DNA of 64,000 nt from Argopecten irradians (lineage: Eukaryota > Mollusca > Bivalvia > Pectinida > Pectinidae). This document shows, piece after piece, positions 1 through 12,900 of the stretch (its first letter is position 1; each line of letters starts with the position of its first letter). Position numbers and translations under genes: made by a program. The stretch spans positions 19,885,655 through 19,949,654 of the forward strand of contig NC_091137.1 of assembly GCF_041381155.1 (NCBI RefSeq), given 5' to 3'. The notes beneath the pieces were generated by a model. The model ran no database searches, was not told where the DNA came from, and saw nothing but the letters and a program-made list of their open reading frames with translations.

Positions 1-800
1 GCGGAACTTGCCGGGATCTGTTGGGACTCGTGTAACGGCATTGCACGTGGTGAGTTAAATTTCAACACATATGCCAGCGCACAAACAGCCGCAGACTTAC
101 TACATGTATATTTGGTGTACAAAGTTAGCAAGCGTATGTAAGTAACATGAAGTGTTTTAGATTATATGATATGTATAAACAGTCCCTCGCACTTCGATTT
201 GTTGTTGTTTTTTAAACTAAACATGCCGTGGCAAGACTGTCACTTCTATCTGACATTTTGTTGCACGCTTCCGTTTGTTGCTGCGGCCTCGTTTTGGAAA
301 AAATACGTCATGTTCTATGTAAAGCTTGACTTCGCTCTATTTTTAGAGGAGTATTTTCCTGGTCAAGCTAGGCAACTGACCACCCATATTGTTCGCTGTA
401 TGCATTGAAAATGATCTGAAGATTATATCTATGTATAGGATAAATTTCAATTTCGTAGTCTTTATATTTCATTGGGCGAAACCTATCACCTTAAATCTTT
501 CATACAGGATCTGACGTGGTAAACATGTATATACAATAGCGAATTATAGTGTGCTTGGGTAGTGTGTGGGATAAGATAAAAATCAAACATGGTATTCTGG
601 TGATACATGCAAGTTCTCTTTTTTCCTGGTTTCACGAGTATTGACTATGTTGAAATACAATGTCTTTGGAAAATCATTTCCATTATGTGCATCTTTATGC
701 TTTTCTATAAATAAATCTCTGTAAATCCTTTTTTATTTACTATTTATTTTAGAAATTTGATACTTTTAGCATTAAGTGAAGGTTTTTTTTCTGGATGCAG
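1..800. other. Upstream intron of the first gene; nothing else seen
   Basis: This is AT-rich sequence with no convincing exon. It ends in a pyrimidine-rich tract and a CAG acceptor at 798-800, so it reads as the intron before the first visible exon. Short open frames here have no recognisable content. Confidence 0.5.
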
Positions 801-2624
801 GTCATCAGTTTATCAGAATACTATTCCGACATTGAAGCACTCTGACAGTCACCAACGCTTGCTAGCAATACCTAAAGTAGATAACCAGGTGGTACAGATC
901 CAGAAGGCCCAAGGAAAACCTCAAACGGCCAGTCTTCGGACTCTACTAACAGAGAAAACAGTGCCGTGTCTACCAAAGACCAACAAGCATCTGTTGTTGG
1001 TACCTGACACAGTAGGGATGCCAATGCTACTGCTCCTTCCCGATGGAAAACTTGTGCCTGCAGAAAGTTGTAAGAATTCATGTGACATCACAGCAAGTAT
1101 TTCGCAAACAAAGAAAGACAATATATTTACTCCATTTACCTCAACAACTGCGCATCATTTGATAACGTCAAAAAGTGGCAGGTCATCTGTGACAAGTAAT
1201 ACTAGTGTTTCCCAGTACTGTAACATCGGACAGACACCTTCAACAGTTGCAGGAAGCGTTCCTCAATCGCTAAACCAAAAGGTCCGCCTTTTAAATGTTA
1301 ATACTTGTAGTCTTTCTCACCATAATAAACGAAAACAAGCTCTTCATTCAAGGATTGTCACATCATCAGTGCTGTGTAAAAACATCAAACAAGAAGAGGA
1401 CATTGGGGACAAGGTTAAATCGGATACTCAGATAAGTGATACCGAGAATAGGGATATCTGTGGTAGCCAAGAACTTATGAAGCAGGGTGTTGAGAGTAAC
1501 CTGGGTAACCAGCAAGTTGTGAAGCCAGTATCAAGATGTATCCATGGTAACAAACTTGATGCAAGCCAGACTCAAAATATTAACAAACAAGATATGAACC
1601 AAATTCGAAGTAGCATCCATGGTAACATTCCAGATTTGAAGCAGATTCAAAGTAGTAAACATGATAGCCAACGGCGGAATGTAATTCAGATATTCAGAAG
1701 TGACAATGATGGTGGAGCAGTCGACAGTGATTTAGTTCTAAACATGTACTGTAGCACAGACGAAGATGCTGATGACGAAGGTGATGAAACAAAAACGGGG
1801 TCAAAGTTGGAGGTCAGTCTAACAAAACGAAAACTTATTAAAACAGAGAGGAAACAGGCTAAAAGAAAGCACACAGCATGTGTATCAAGTGATACTGATG
1901 TCACTCCCAACTCTGTAAAACAACACTTAGAACCCCATACTACTACCTCCTATCGCAGTGAAAGACTAAGGAAGAGAGCCAAAATATCATTCACTGAACT
2001 ACTGAAGGGAAATGTTGTTTTTAAGAAAGGTCGGAATGGAGAAGTTTATGCACAAGAGGTATGTGTGTAGAGAAATGAAAGTATAGTTAAATTTAGATTA
2101 TTTATTTAATTTGGATGTAGATGACCTTGAGAGGTTATATGATATTAATTCAATTCATTAATTGATTAAAAGATTTGGAAAATATTTATATAAAGTTAGT
2201 GTCGGTACCATGTTATGGGTTAACCTCTTGATAATGTAATCTAAATACAAACCTCAATAAGGGGGGGTTGTTAATCAATTTTTTTTTTATTTCAAAATTC
2301 AAAATTTATCTACAAGTGTTTAATGTATACTCTACAGAGTATATTTTTTTGTTTCAGAGAGGGGAAACTTCTAGTGAAACTGAATACATAGGGAAGCCTG
2401 ACCTCTCTAAAGATAAACACCAAGCTGATATGAAAGACAGAAAGATGAAGCCAGATATAAAGAGCCATATCACCAACTCTAACGTTAACGTTTGTGATAA
2501 TATCAGTGATGACGTGGTTTTAAGCTCTCGAACTGATTCAGAAGAAGATGTCGACATAGAAACGAAGAATAACTCCTGTAATAATTTGGAAGATTTTCAG
2601 TACGTGGTGCATTTCCCTACTTAA
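801..2624 (+). CDS. Unrecognised nuclear-type protein, last two exons (5' end outside the window)
   Basis: I do not recognise this protein. Two exons join cleanly: 801-2058 (acceptor CAG at 798-800, donor GAG|GTATGT) and 2358-2624 (acceptor TTTCAG), both sides of the junction in phase 0, with a TAA stop at 2622-2624. The visible part is about 507 residues. It is rich in Ser, Thr, Gln, Asn and Lys. It has a hydrophobic stretch near the start (KHLLLVPDTVGMPMLLLLPD), an acidic patch (CSTDEDADDEGDE), and basic runs resembling nuclear localisation signals (TKRKLIKTERKQAKRKH; SERLRKRAKISF). Most of it looks disordered. The first exon is unusually long (1.26 kb). The frame enters with two bases supplied by an exon left of the window, so the start is missing. 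A nuclear or chromatin-associated role is inferred from composition only. An AATAAA lies near 3185. Confidence 0.72.
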
Positions 2625-3941
2625 CAATCTGTTAACTGCAATATTAACTTTACTTGGCAGTCCAGAGTGTTAAGAGATGTTAATGTGAAGCACCGTCTAA
2701 GTGTCTATAGTCTGCGTGAAGAAGTTAATGATATGACATATTCATGATGAATGCAAAATTCTTCTTTTTTTAACTATAAGATGATTTCCAAATATAACCA
2801 TTCTACTATAAATCGTTGTCTTAAAAGAAACCATGGATACTTTAACCATATGAAGATGGAAGTATTAGTTTATGGTTATTCTGGGATATGGTGGACACGT
2901 AGAGAGTCACGCGAAGTCCTAAGGCGTTTGCCATGCCAGTGTAGGATTTTCTCTCTCTGACCACATCATTTTACCACATCAATCTTTTGTTATTGATGAT
3001 TTCAATAACATAGACAAACATTTACAATTTATCTTGATAAATGCAATAACATCAAAAATACTTCTTATTATCTACAAAATGGTGTATATTAAACTCGAAT
3101 TATATGTTAGTTTACATGTGATTGCAAAGTAACTGTTCAATATTTTTGATAATCTTTCTATATCTTGTTCGATCCAGTTTTAAAATAAAAATCATGTAAT
3201 GTAAAATTAATTGCACGTAATAGTTAATGATAATTGGTTGTTATGTGTTTAGATAACTCAAATCTAGTCAAGTTTACATATACATGTATTGTTGAGCATT
3301 TAATTATTAAAGGCATGAAAAAGATTTTAATTTTACAGCTCGTGCTTGAATCACGTCGACTGCAATTAACCCTTTACTATACGTCATTGCATTCCCATCC
3401 TATCACAAATATGGAAAAGAAAAGAGAAATTCATTATTCGTGTTTTATGATGACATTTAATACATACAAGCTTCAGATACAAACAAATTGTTGGGATTTC
3501 CCCTCAACAACTGGACCCACTGTCGGCTCCAGCATAATGTTCCGGTCCTGATTACTGTGCCGTTTTTCTTCGGTTTAAGGCGTATATTAAAAGGCAACAG
3601 AACAGCTGAAAAAATCTGACAACCATCTTCTGGACGTAGTCACATTTAATGGTCTAGGTTATATCCAGATTAAATACTCTTGGCAAACAAAATGATAAGT
3701 CATGAAAATTAATTGTGGAGATATTTGAGAATGTAATTAAAATCCTTTAAACACTAAAATAACATCCTAGGCAAAAGAAGCGTAGGCTTCTTCATTGTCG
3801 TCATGTTGAGGTGAAGACGGAAGTCATTTTGACTGCTTTAGGATACCACTGTGTTTATGTTGTAAAGTAAAAACCTTCACCAGTTAGGCTGACTTAATTT
3901 TGTAAGATTTAAGTCCCTCAGCAGTTGGGGCTGACTAATAG
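2625..3941. other. 3' UTR and convergent intergenic space
   Basis: This holds the 3' end of the first gene (+) and the 3' end of the NRF-6-like gene (-), which converge here. A polyadenylation-type AATAAA on the + strand lies near 3185. I see no gene or clear repeat. Confidence 0.4.
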
Positions 3942-6900
3942 CTATTTACGTATGCGTTTGAATACCACTTTTTCTAGTTCTTTCATGGGAGCCTCCAATA
4001 CCACCGACACCAGAAAGGCAAGCATGTGTGATAATACCAGTGTCCCAATAAAGGCATAACCCTACAACAGTAAATACATGGATTCGTTTACTATTTGGTA
4101 CGTACAGTATTGAAATAGATCTACGTTGGATAAGACACACTTATGTTATATCCTTTTAAAGGGACATGAACCTAAATAAGTTGTTCTGTATGCTTTGATA
4201 TGGTTTTAAGATGTTTATTGAATATTTTATTACAATGATTGGTTATCTCAAACGACAGCAAAACGTGGGGAATACCTTCCTCAAAAATGATAAAAATAGA
4301 CCGTCATATTCTATTTTTGGAGCACAAAACGAAAGCTGGCCTTAAGCGAGGTTATAATGAACAACAAACTTACTGACATGACAAGGAATATTAGTTTTCC
4401 ACATTTTAAGATTATTTTCTAATTTACGATGGTTGACAAATGAAGTTTAAGTCATATTTGTTCTAAAACAATTTGTATTTAGCGTAAGAATGATAAGTCA
4501 AAAGTCAAACGAGACTTTTCATTCGACAGGGCACCGCGAAGGGAGGTTCCTGACTTATTACACATATGTACATCACGCAAGTATAAAGTGGGAATTGCTC
4601 CCGTCTCTTGCATTTCTTTCCAAATCGCGCACGTAACTAAATTTTGACGTACAGTGTTTTATCATAATTCGTTTGTGTTCGCTTCACCCACGTTTTTGAC
4701 CCACCATTTTGTTTACATGAATTTAATCTGTGCAGTGCATTGTGGGAGGTCACTAAAGTTCAACACTACTATACTATCGTTACAAAATTCGACCGGGCCG
4801 GTTAAAAATACAGAAATGGAATTTCCATTATAATTATTTTATTTGACACGTTTGCACAATAACTGATATATATTACCTGATACGTATTAAATATGTATTT
4901 TATTCAAATTTACATGGTTTATTTCGGTTCATGTCCCTTTAACTCCAACTGGATCTTGCTCTTCGTGCGAAAACGATTTGCATCTGAACAAGTACATTTA
5001 AACGTATGCTACAATTATAATATCTTTATTTTTATTTGATTCCTCTTATGTGTCGCATGGTTGATCTTCGTTGAATACCGTTTGCTTGTTAATTTAAATC
5101 AGCATCATCTTTTTAAAGGCTTTACAAAACCATTGCAAACTTGCTGGCATTATGAGAAGACTTTAAGCAGTCACTTGTGACTTGAATCTGTAGATCATGC
5201 TATTTTGCCATCAAATGATTACCTTTATAATGAAACTAGGATACTCACCAGGGTGTTGTTTGTGACGTAGATGGTTTGGCGTGTGGTGGCGGTGTAGTAA
5301 TACAGTAGTATAGGATGTACCAGATAGACACAGTAGGTCAGACGTCCCAGAGGTACAAACGCCTCCCACGATAGCAGTGTGTTTATAAAACCTATAAAAT
5401 ACAAACACTTCTACATCAAAACACTAAAAAAAGAGCCATACAAACCGTACACATATACAGCTATATTTTGTACGAAATTGCAAGAAAAAAACATCGACCA
5501 ACGCACCAAAGTAATAACTGCGATACGGAAATGCAAATCCTTGATAATCGAGATAGGCCTACATGCATTATGTTTTTAAGCTTCAAAATAAGCTCGAGAC
5601 TCTAGTGTTGCTTACATTTTTATTAACGCATATTTGGCAGGTAGTGTATGATTTATGTGTATAAAGTGAATAACTATTTAAATATATGTATACGCAGCAT
5701 TACCTCCATGTCCTGTAACACAGGCAAACACAATCCAAGAGACGACAACTCCCCATACTGAACGGTAGGTGGCGTTATAGAGGGCTGCTATACCGGGGGT
5801 TAAGGTCGCGCCAGTCACTGGTCCGTATACACCAAACGTCACCACAGCCCCCATCAACGTCATCAGGAACCACAACAACAAATTCATTTCCTATAGAGTG
5901 TTAAATATGTGATGAAAGGCATGTTCTTTATGACTTGCTTTGAAAAAGGCAAAATATAACGGTACAGAAAATGCATTAATTAAGCATACATGTATTTAAA
6001 TGGAATGATGTCAACTCATAACGTTAAAGTATAACAGACTCGTTCTCAGAAATATAAATAATTTCATTAAAAGCACGCATAGTTGATGATGTATGAAATT
6101 GAATATTCTACGTGTACTGCATGTTGCCAAAAAGTTTACTAATGCATTACAAGTGTAGATCACTAGTAATAATATTTTAAATGTTGCAGTTACTGTTGTG
6201 CTTGATGTCTGTCTGCTTAGTGGTCAGCTACAAGATTTCGCGTAATGCATTTGCAGTGGATATCGGGTTTGAAAAGAACAAGTATAGGCCTACATTAGTC
6301 CGCTAAACCTGCCTATATTATGAGGCTTTTTTAATTATTATTTTTTTTCCTAATATATAGTCAGCTCGCGGTACCTCTTAAAAATGTGAAATCGTAGGCC
6401 AGATTTGGCCTACGCTACGTCAGCGGCATATTTCTAATATATCGCCCATGCAATGCCGGGAAAACGTACACACAAAAAAAGCCTAATAATATAGGCAGGT
6501 TTAGCGGACTAAGGCCTACATGTATCCATCTTCGCTTGTCAAAATTGTTCAACACGATAGTCTCCTGTTCAGGGGGAAGTTCATATGTGTCTTGATACAG
6601 CATGCTGTGCCCATCCTTGCCATACCATGATAATGCCACGTCTCAGTTATACAATGTATGATTTATATATTAAGTGTTGGGTTCATAATAATAAGAATAT
6701 ACCTGACAATTTATTTGATATCAAAGAAACACTAAAGACCGCAAAAACCTACCTTATTAAGTTTGAAGTTTTTCTCCTTTGTGTAGAGTATATAACCTGC
6801 CACTATACCGACAATGTATGGTCCTATCCTACAGTACGGCCGTACAAAGTAGTAAGGGAAATAGTCGCTCTTAGTGGTTAAAGAACTGTAATAGAAAACA

Positions 6901-9900
6901 AAATTGTGCCTTATGACTTTGTTTTTTAGTTGATCAGCAGTAACTTCAGTCAAAATAAACCAACAACCAAAACAGACGAAATTTAAAAACAAAATAAGCA
7001 CAATGCACAGTTGCGTTGTATATTCTTTTCATTTGGATAAGGTACTGTGCACTATACATTGCCGTGGTAACACGTACCTGGGATCTGACGTAAACATCAC
7101 GGCCGGTAGATGGAGTTGGTAGGAGACTATATAAGTTGTTATGGTAATGACCAATAGGACGAGACCACATACCAGTCCGCCAAGACGTCGAGAACTGGAA
7201 ATATAAAAAAGAAACTATTAAATATTACGTTCCTACAGAAACTTATGACTTAACATGTAGTATTTTTTTGTCACACATTTTTTAATTTTTCAATTATACA
7301 GGCGAATCATGATAAAAGACCCGCATTATATCGTAAGACACTTACAAGTACAGTGGAACAAGAAGTAGAGGACTGATGAGATAAAACTGCATGTCATTTG
7401 CAAGGTACCATGTCCACGCCATGCACTGTAAAAAAAGTAAACATGAGTTACAAAAAGACAAAACAACGAAACTTCGAAATTAATCGTAAAACTTACAACA
7501 ACATACAATATAATAAACTGAAGGACAAAACATGACTCATGAAGCCTCACAAAGAGCCAAAGCAACGAAACTACATATTAATTTGCAGTGTCAAACATTT
7601 GAAATATGACGTAACGGGAATAAACAAAAATTCGTCATAATTACATTTACTGCGTATCGATAAATATAAAGGGATTATTTATATATATATATATATATAT
7701 ATTAACTTTGAATTGGAATGTAGTAATTTGCGAAAACCCTCTTTTACTTTTACATACCGAATTGTTGGTATCTACGAAGTTGTTAATATAAAGAAGATTT
7801 CTCCACCACGTTTTAGTGCAAAAGTCTTTTTCAGATCCATTCTTCTGCCAAAACGGTCCGTCTCCTGTGTATCGTAGTAACGCTACGTACATAAACATCA
7901 CCAACATATAAGGAGGCGCCAGCCTGTGTAAAATATATATAAGGACTGTATAACGGACATACAAAGAACATTTCTAAGATTAGCTGTCCCAGACAATTCG
8001 TCCTTCTTTAAACCTTGAGTGGTTTCTTTGGTCATCGAGGTTGAATATGAGAGTTTTGACAGCATACTCTTTACACTTTTTATATTAATTAAAGCAGACA
8101 AAATCAGATATTTTGATTAAAAATGGAAATAATTAACATTAAATGGTCATCTATAGTTTGAACTTTTAAAATATGGAGGACATATATATAATTTTAATAG
8201 TTTCACTATTTGCACATCTAGATGCTGTGATCCAGATTCGAAATCCACTATAGAAGTTACAAAAAAATCCGTCCTTGGGAACGTATCTAAATCTTACCTC
8301 CAAATCCTGTGTAAGTAGTACATGAACCAATTGATATGGCCGTTAAGTCGCTTCATTTCCTTCATAAAAACGTAAGATAACAGCAAGCCACTAAACAAAA
8401 AGTTAACAGTTTAGTATAAATTGTTTCAAATGTTAATTCCATCGAAGAAAACATAATTTTATATCATTTAAAATCAAAGTCCACCCTCTGGTTGCCCTCG
8501 GGTGATATGACAGCTCTCTGTTGATCAAATCATCATGCCACCCAATCAATAATCATGGGGTCAAAAAGGACTAAACAAAGAATTTGTACAACAGTTTTAC
8601 TATTTATTACTCATGAACAAAGGAACAGAAAAACTTAACTAACTCTCGTAGTGTTAACGTATTCTGAAACTTTCGCCATAGATCGAGGTTAAAGTAAAAG
8701 ATGTTTTACCTGAGAGTAAAGAAGGTGTCCACGGAGAGAGAACTGTTCACTATAACTCCTCCAGTCCATTGGTGTAAAAAGGAAGGCACAAATGTCTGCT
8801 GATTAGCTACAAAAAAAACATAATAAATACACAGGACTGATATAAACATGTAGGTAAAACCTATCACGATCTTTCAGATATATTTCAAAATGAAAATATC
8901 AACATTTTGTGGTTTATTGAGAATGTTTATAAAATAATACTATATTTACCCATACGTCCAGAAGACGCCATGCTTATAAAAGTGTGGCCCAAAATTACCC
9001 AGGAAATACTCAGGAACCGGATACCGTTCACTGCGCCGAAGGAGTCTCTTGGTCGTTTACCACTGAGCAACATCCGGCCGTTTGTATACATTGAAAATGA
9101 CACCAATAATCTCGCCCTGATTCCTACAAATAAGTCATTGCCGTGTCTTAAAGCTGACAATGCAAATTAAAAAATATACATTTGAGATTAAAAAACAAAA
9201 TAATAAAAAAAAATATTCAAAATTCGTTTCTGAGACAGCCCCTTGCGTTTCTAAGGAGGAGCAGACGCCATTTTGTTTGAACTTCTTGGATACAAGAGGC
9301 CTACCGACCCCTATATAAAGCGCGTGAATCGACACACGTGCGCTCAGTCATGTACATAAACACCTAGCAGTTGTCCAAAAACTTTAAAATAAACTTATTT
9401 ATTTATGTTAAAACAATTATTTGTCACTGTGTTTTATATGTCACTTGGTGCTACATTATTGAAATGTTCCCCTATCAACGCCGTGGTATAACTTGTTTAT
9501 GTTTGTGATGACTGTTCTCAAATAAAATTAAATGCGAGTAGGATTTTTCAATGTAGATTTTTTGTCATCTGACCCAAAGGGTCAGGATGACCTATTGTCA
9601 TCATGCACCGTCCGTCGTCGTGCGCCGTCCGCCGTCCGTCGTCCGCCGTCCGCCGTCCGCCGTCCGTAAACTTTTCATTCAAACGACTTCTTCTCAATAA
9701 CCGGAAGGCCCAGGGTACTCATATTTGGCCTGTAGGTTGCTGGGATGAAGGGCTACCAAGTTTGTTCAAATGAATGACCTTGACCTTCATTCAAGGTCAC
9801 AGGGGTCAAATAGGCTAAAATCTTTAAACGACTTCTTCTCAAAAACCAGAAGGCCCAGGGTTCTGATATTCAGCCTGTAGGATGCTGGGATGAAGGGCTA

Positions 9901-12900
9901 CCAAGTTTGTTCAAATAAATGACCTTGACCTTCATTTAAGGTCACAGGGGTCAAATAGGCTAAAATCCTTTAAACAACTTCTTGTGAATAACTAAGAGGT
10001 CTAGAGACCTGATATTAGGCCTGTGGCATGCTGGGATGAAGGGCTACCAAGTTTGTTCAAATGAATGACCTTGACCTTCATTCAAGGTCAAAGGGGTCAA
10101 AAAGGCTAAAATCTGTAAACGACTTCTTCTCAAGAACCACAAGGCCCAGGGTACTGATATTGGGCCTGTAGGATGCTGGGATGAAGGGCTACCAAGTTTG
10201 TTCAAATAAATGACCTTGACCTTCATTCAAGGTCACAGGGGTCAAATAGGCTAAAATCCTTTAAACAACTTCTTGTGAATAACTAAGAGGCCTAGAGACC
10301 TGATATTAGGCCTGTGGCATGCTGGGATGAAGGGCTACCAAGTTTGTTCAAATGAATGACCTTGACCTTCATTCAAGGTCAAAGGGGTCAAATAGGCTAA
10401 AATCTTTAAACGACTTCTTCTCGAGAACCAGAAGGCCCAGGGTACTGATATTGGGCCTGTGACATGCTGGGATGAAGGGCTACCAAGTTTGTTCAAATGA
10501 ATGACCTTGACCTTCATTCAAGGTCAAAGGGGTCAAATAGGCTAAAATCTTTAAACGACTTCTTCTCGAGAACCAGAAGGCCCAGGGTACTGATATTGGG
10601 CCTGTGACATGCTGGGATGAAGGGCTACCAAGTTTGTTCAAATGAATGACCTTGACCTTCATTCAAGGTCAAAGGGGTCAAATAGGCTAAAATCCTTTAA
10701 ACGACTTCTTCTCAAGAACCAGAAGGCCTAGGGTACTGATATTGGGCCTGTGACATGCTGGGATGAAGGGCTACCAAGTTTGTTCAAATGAATGACCTTG
10801 ACCTTCATTCAAGGTCAAAGGGGTCAAAAAGGCTAAAATCTTTAAACGACTTCTTCTCGAGAACCAAAGGCCCAGGGTACTGATATTGGGCCTGTGACAT
10901 GCTGGGATGAAGGGCTACCAAGTTTGTTCAAATGAATGACCTTGACCTTCATTCAAGGTCAAAGGGTCAAAAAGGCTAAAATCTTAACTAACACTTCTTC
11001 TCAAGAACCACAAGGCCCAGGGTACTGATATTGGGCCTGTAGGATGCTGGGATGAAGGGCTACCAAGTTTGTTCAAATAAATGACCTTGACCTTCATTCA
11101 AGGTCAAAGGGGTCAAATAGGCTAAAATCCTTTAAACAACTTCTTGTGAATAACTAAGAGGCCTAGAGACCTGATATTAGGCCTGTGGCATGCTGGGATG
11201 AAGGGCTACCAAGTTTGTTCAAATGAATGACCTTGACCTTCATTCAAGGTCAAAGGGGTCAAATAGGCTAAAATCTTTAAACGACTTCTTCTCGAGAACC
11301 AGAAGGCCCAGGGTACTGATATTGGGCCTGTGACATGCTGGGATGAAGGGCTACCAAGTTTGTTCAAATGAATGACCTTGACCTTCATTCAAGGTCAAAG
11401 GGGTCAAATAGGCTAAAATCCTTTAAACAACTTCTTCTCAAGAACCAGAAGGCCTAGGGTACTGATATTGGGCCTGTAGGATGCTGGGATGAAGGGCTAC
11501 CAAGTTTGTTCAAATAAATGACCTTGACCTTCATTCAAGGTCACAGGGGTCAAATAGGCTAAAATCCTTTAAACAACTTCTTGTGAATAACTAAGAGGCC
11601 TAGAGACCTGATATTAAGCCTGTGGCATGCTGGGATGAAGGGCTACCAAGTTTGTTCAAATGAATGACCTTGACCTTCATTCAAGGTCAAAGGGGTCAAA
11701 TAGGCTAAAATCTTTAAACGACTTCTTCTCAAGAACCAGAAGGCCCAGGGTACTGATATTGGGCCTGTGACATGCTGGGATGAAGGGCTACCAAGTTTGT
11801 TCAAATAAATGACCTTGACCTTCATTCAAGGTCAAAGGGGTCAAATAGGCTAAAATCTTTAAACGACTTCTTCTCAAGAACCAGAAGGCCCAGGGTACTG
11901 ATATTGGGCCTGTGACATGCTGGGATGAAGGGCTACCAAGTTTGTTCAAATGAATGACCTTGACCTTCATTCAAGGTCACAAGGGGTCAAAAAGGCTAAA
12001 ATCTTTAAACGACTTCTTCTCAAGAACCAGAAGGCCCAGGGTACTGATATTGGGCCTGTAGGATGCTGGGATGAAGGGCTACCAAGTTTGTTCAAATAAA
12101 TGACCTTGACCTTCATTCAAGGTCACAGGGGTCAAATAGGCTAAAATCCTTTAAACAACTTCTTGTGAATAACTAAGAGGCCTAGAGACCTGATATTAGG
12201 CCTGTGGCATGCTGGGATGAAGGGCTACCAAGTTTGTTCAAATGAATGACCTTGACCTTCATTCAAGGTCAAAGGGGTCAAATAGGCTAAAATCTTTAAA
12301 TGACTTCTTCTCGAGAACCAGAAGGCCCAGGGTACTGATATTGGGCCTGTAGCATGCTGGGATGAAGGGCTACCAAGTTTGTTCAAATGAATGACCTTGA
12401 CCTTCATTCAAGGTCAAAGGGGTCAAATAGGCTAAAATCTGTAAACGACTTCTTCTCAAGAACCACAAGGCCCAGGGTACTGATATTGGGCCTGTAGGAT
12501 GCTGGGATGAAGGGCTACCAAGTTTGTTCAAATAAATGACCTTGACCTTCATTCAAGGTCACAGGGGTCAAATAGGCTAAAATCCTTTAAACAACTTCTT
12601 GTGAATAACTAAGAGGCCTAGAGACCTGATATTAGGCCTGTGGCATGCTGGGATGAAGGGCTACCAAGTTTGTTCAAATGAATGACCTTGACCTTCATTC
12701 AAGGTCAAAGGGGTCAAATAGGCTAAAATCTTTAAACGACTTCTTCTCGAGAACCAGAAGGCCCAGGGTACTGATATTGGGCCTGTGACATGCTGGGATG
12801 AAGGGCTACCAAGTTTGTTCAAATGAATGACCTTGACCTTCATTCAAGGTCAAAGGGGTCAAATAGGCTAAAATCCTTTAAACAACTTCTTCTCAAGAAC

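Noticed and set aside
6415-6639. Minus-strand frame that could be an nrf-6 exon
   Set aside because: Exon 12 (ends 6753) joins exon 13 (starts 5890) in phase and in family sequence, leaving no room for it; it overlaps an inverted repeat.
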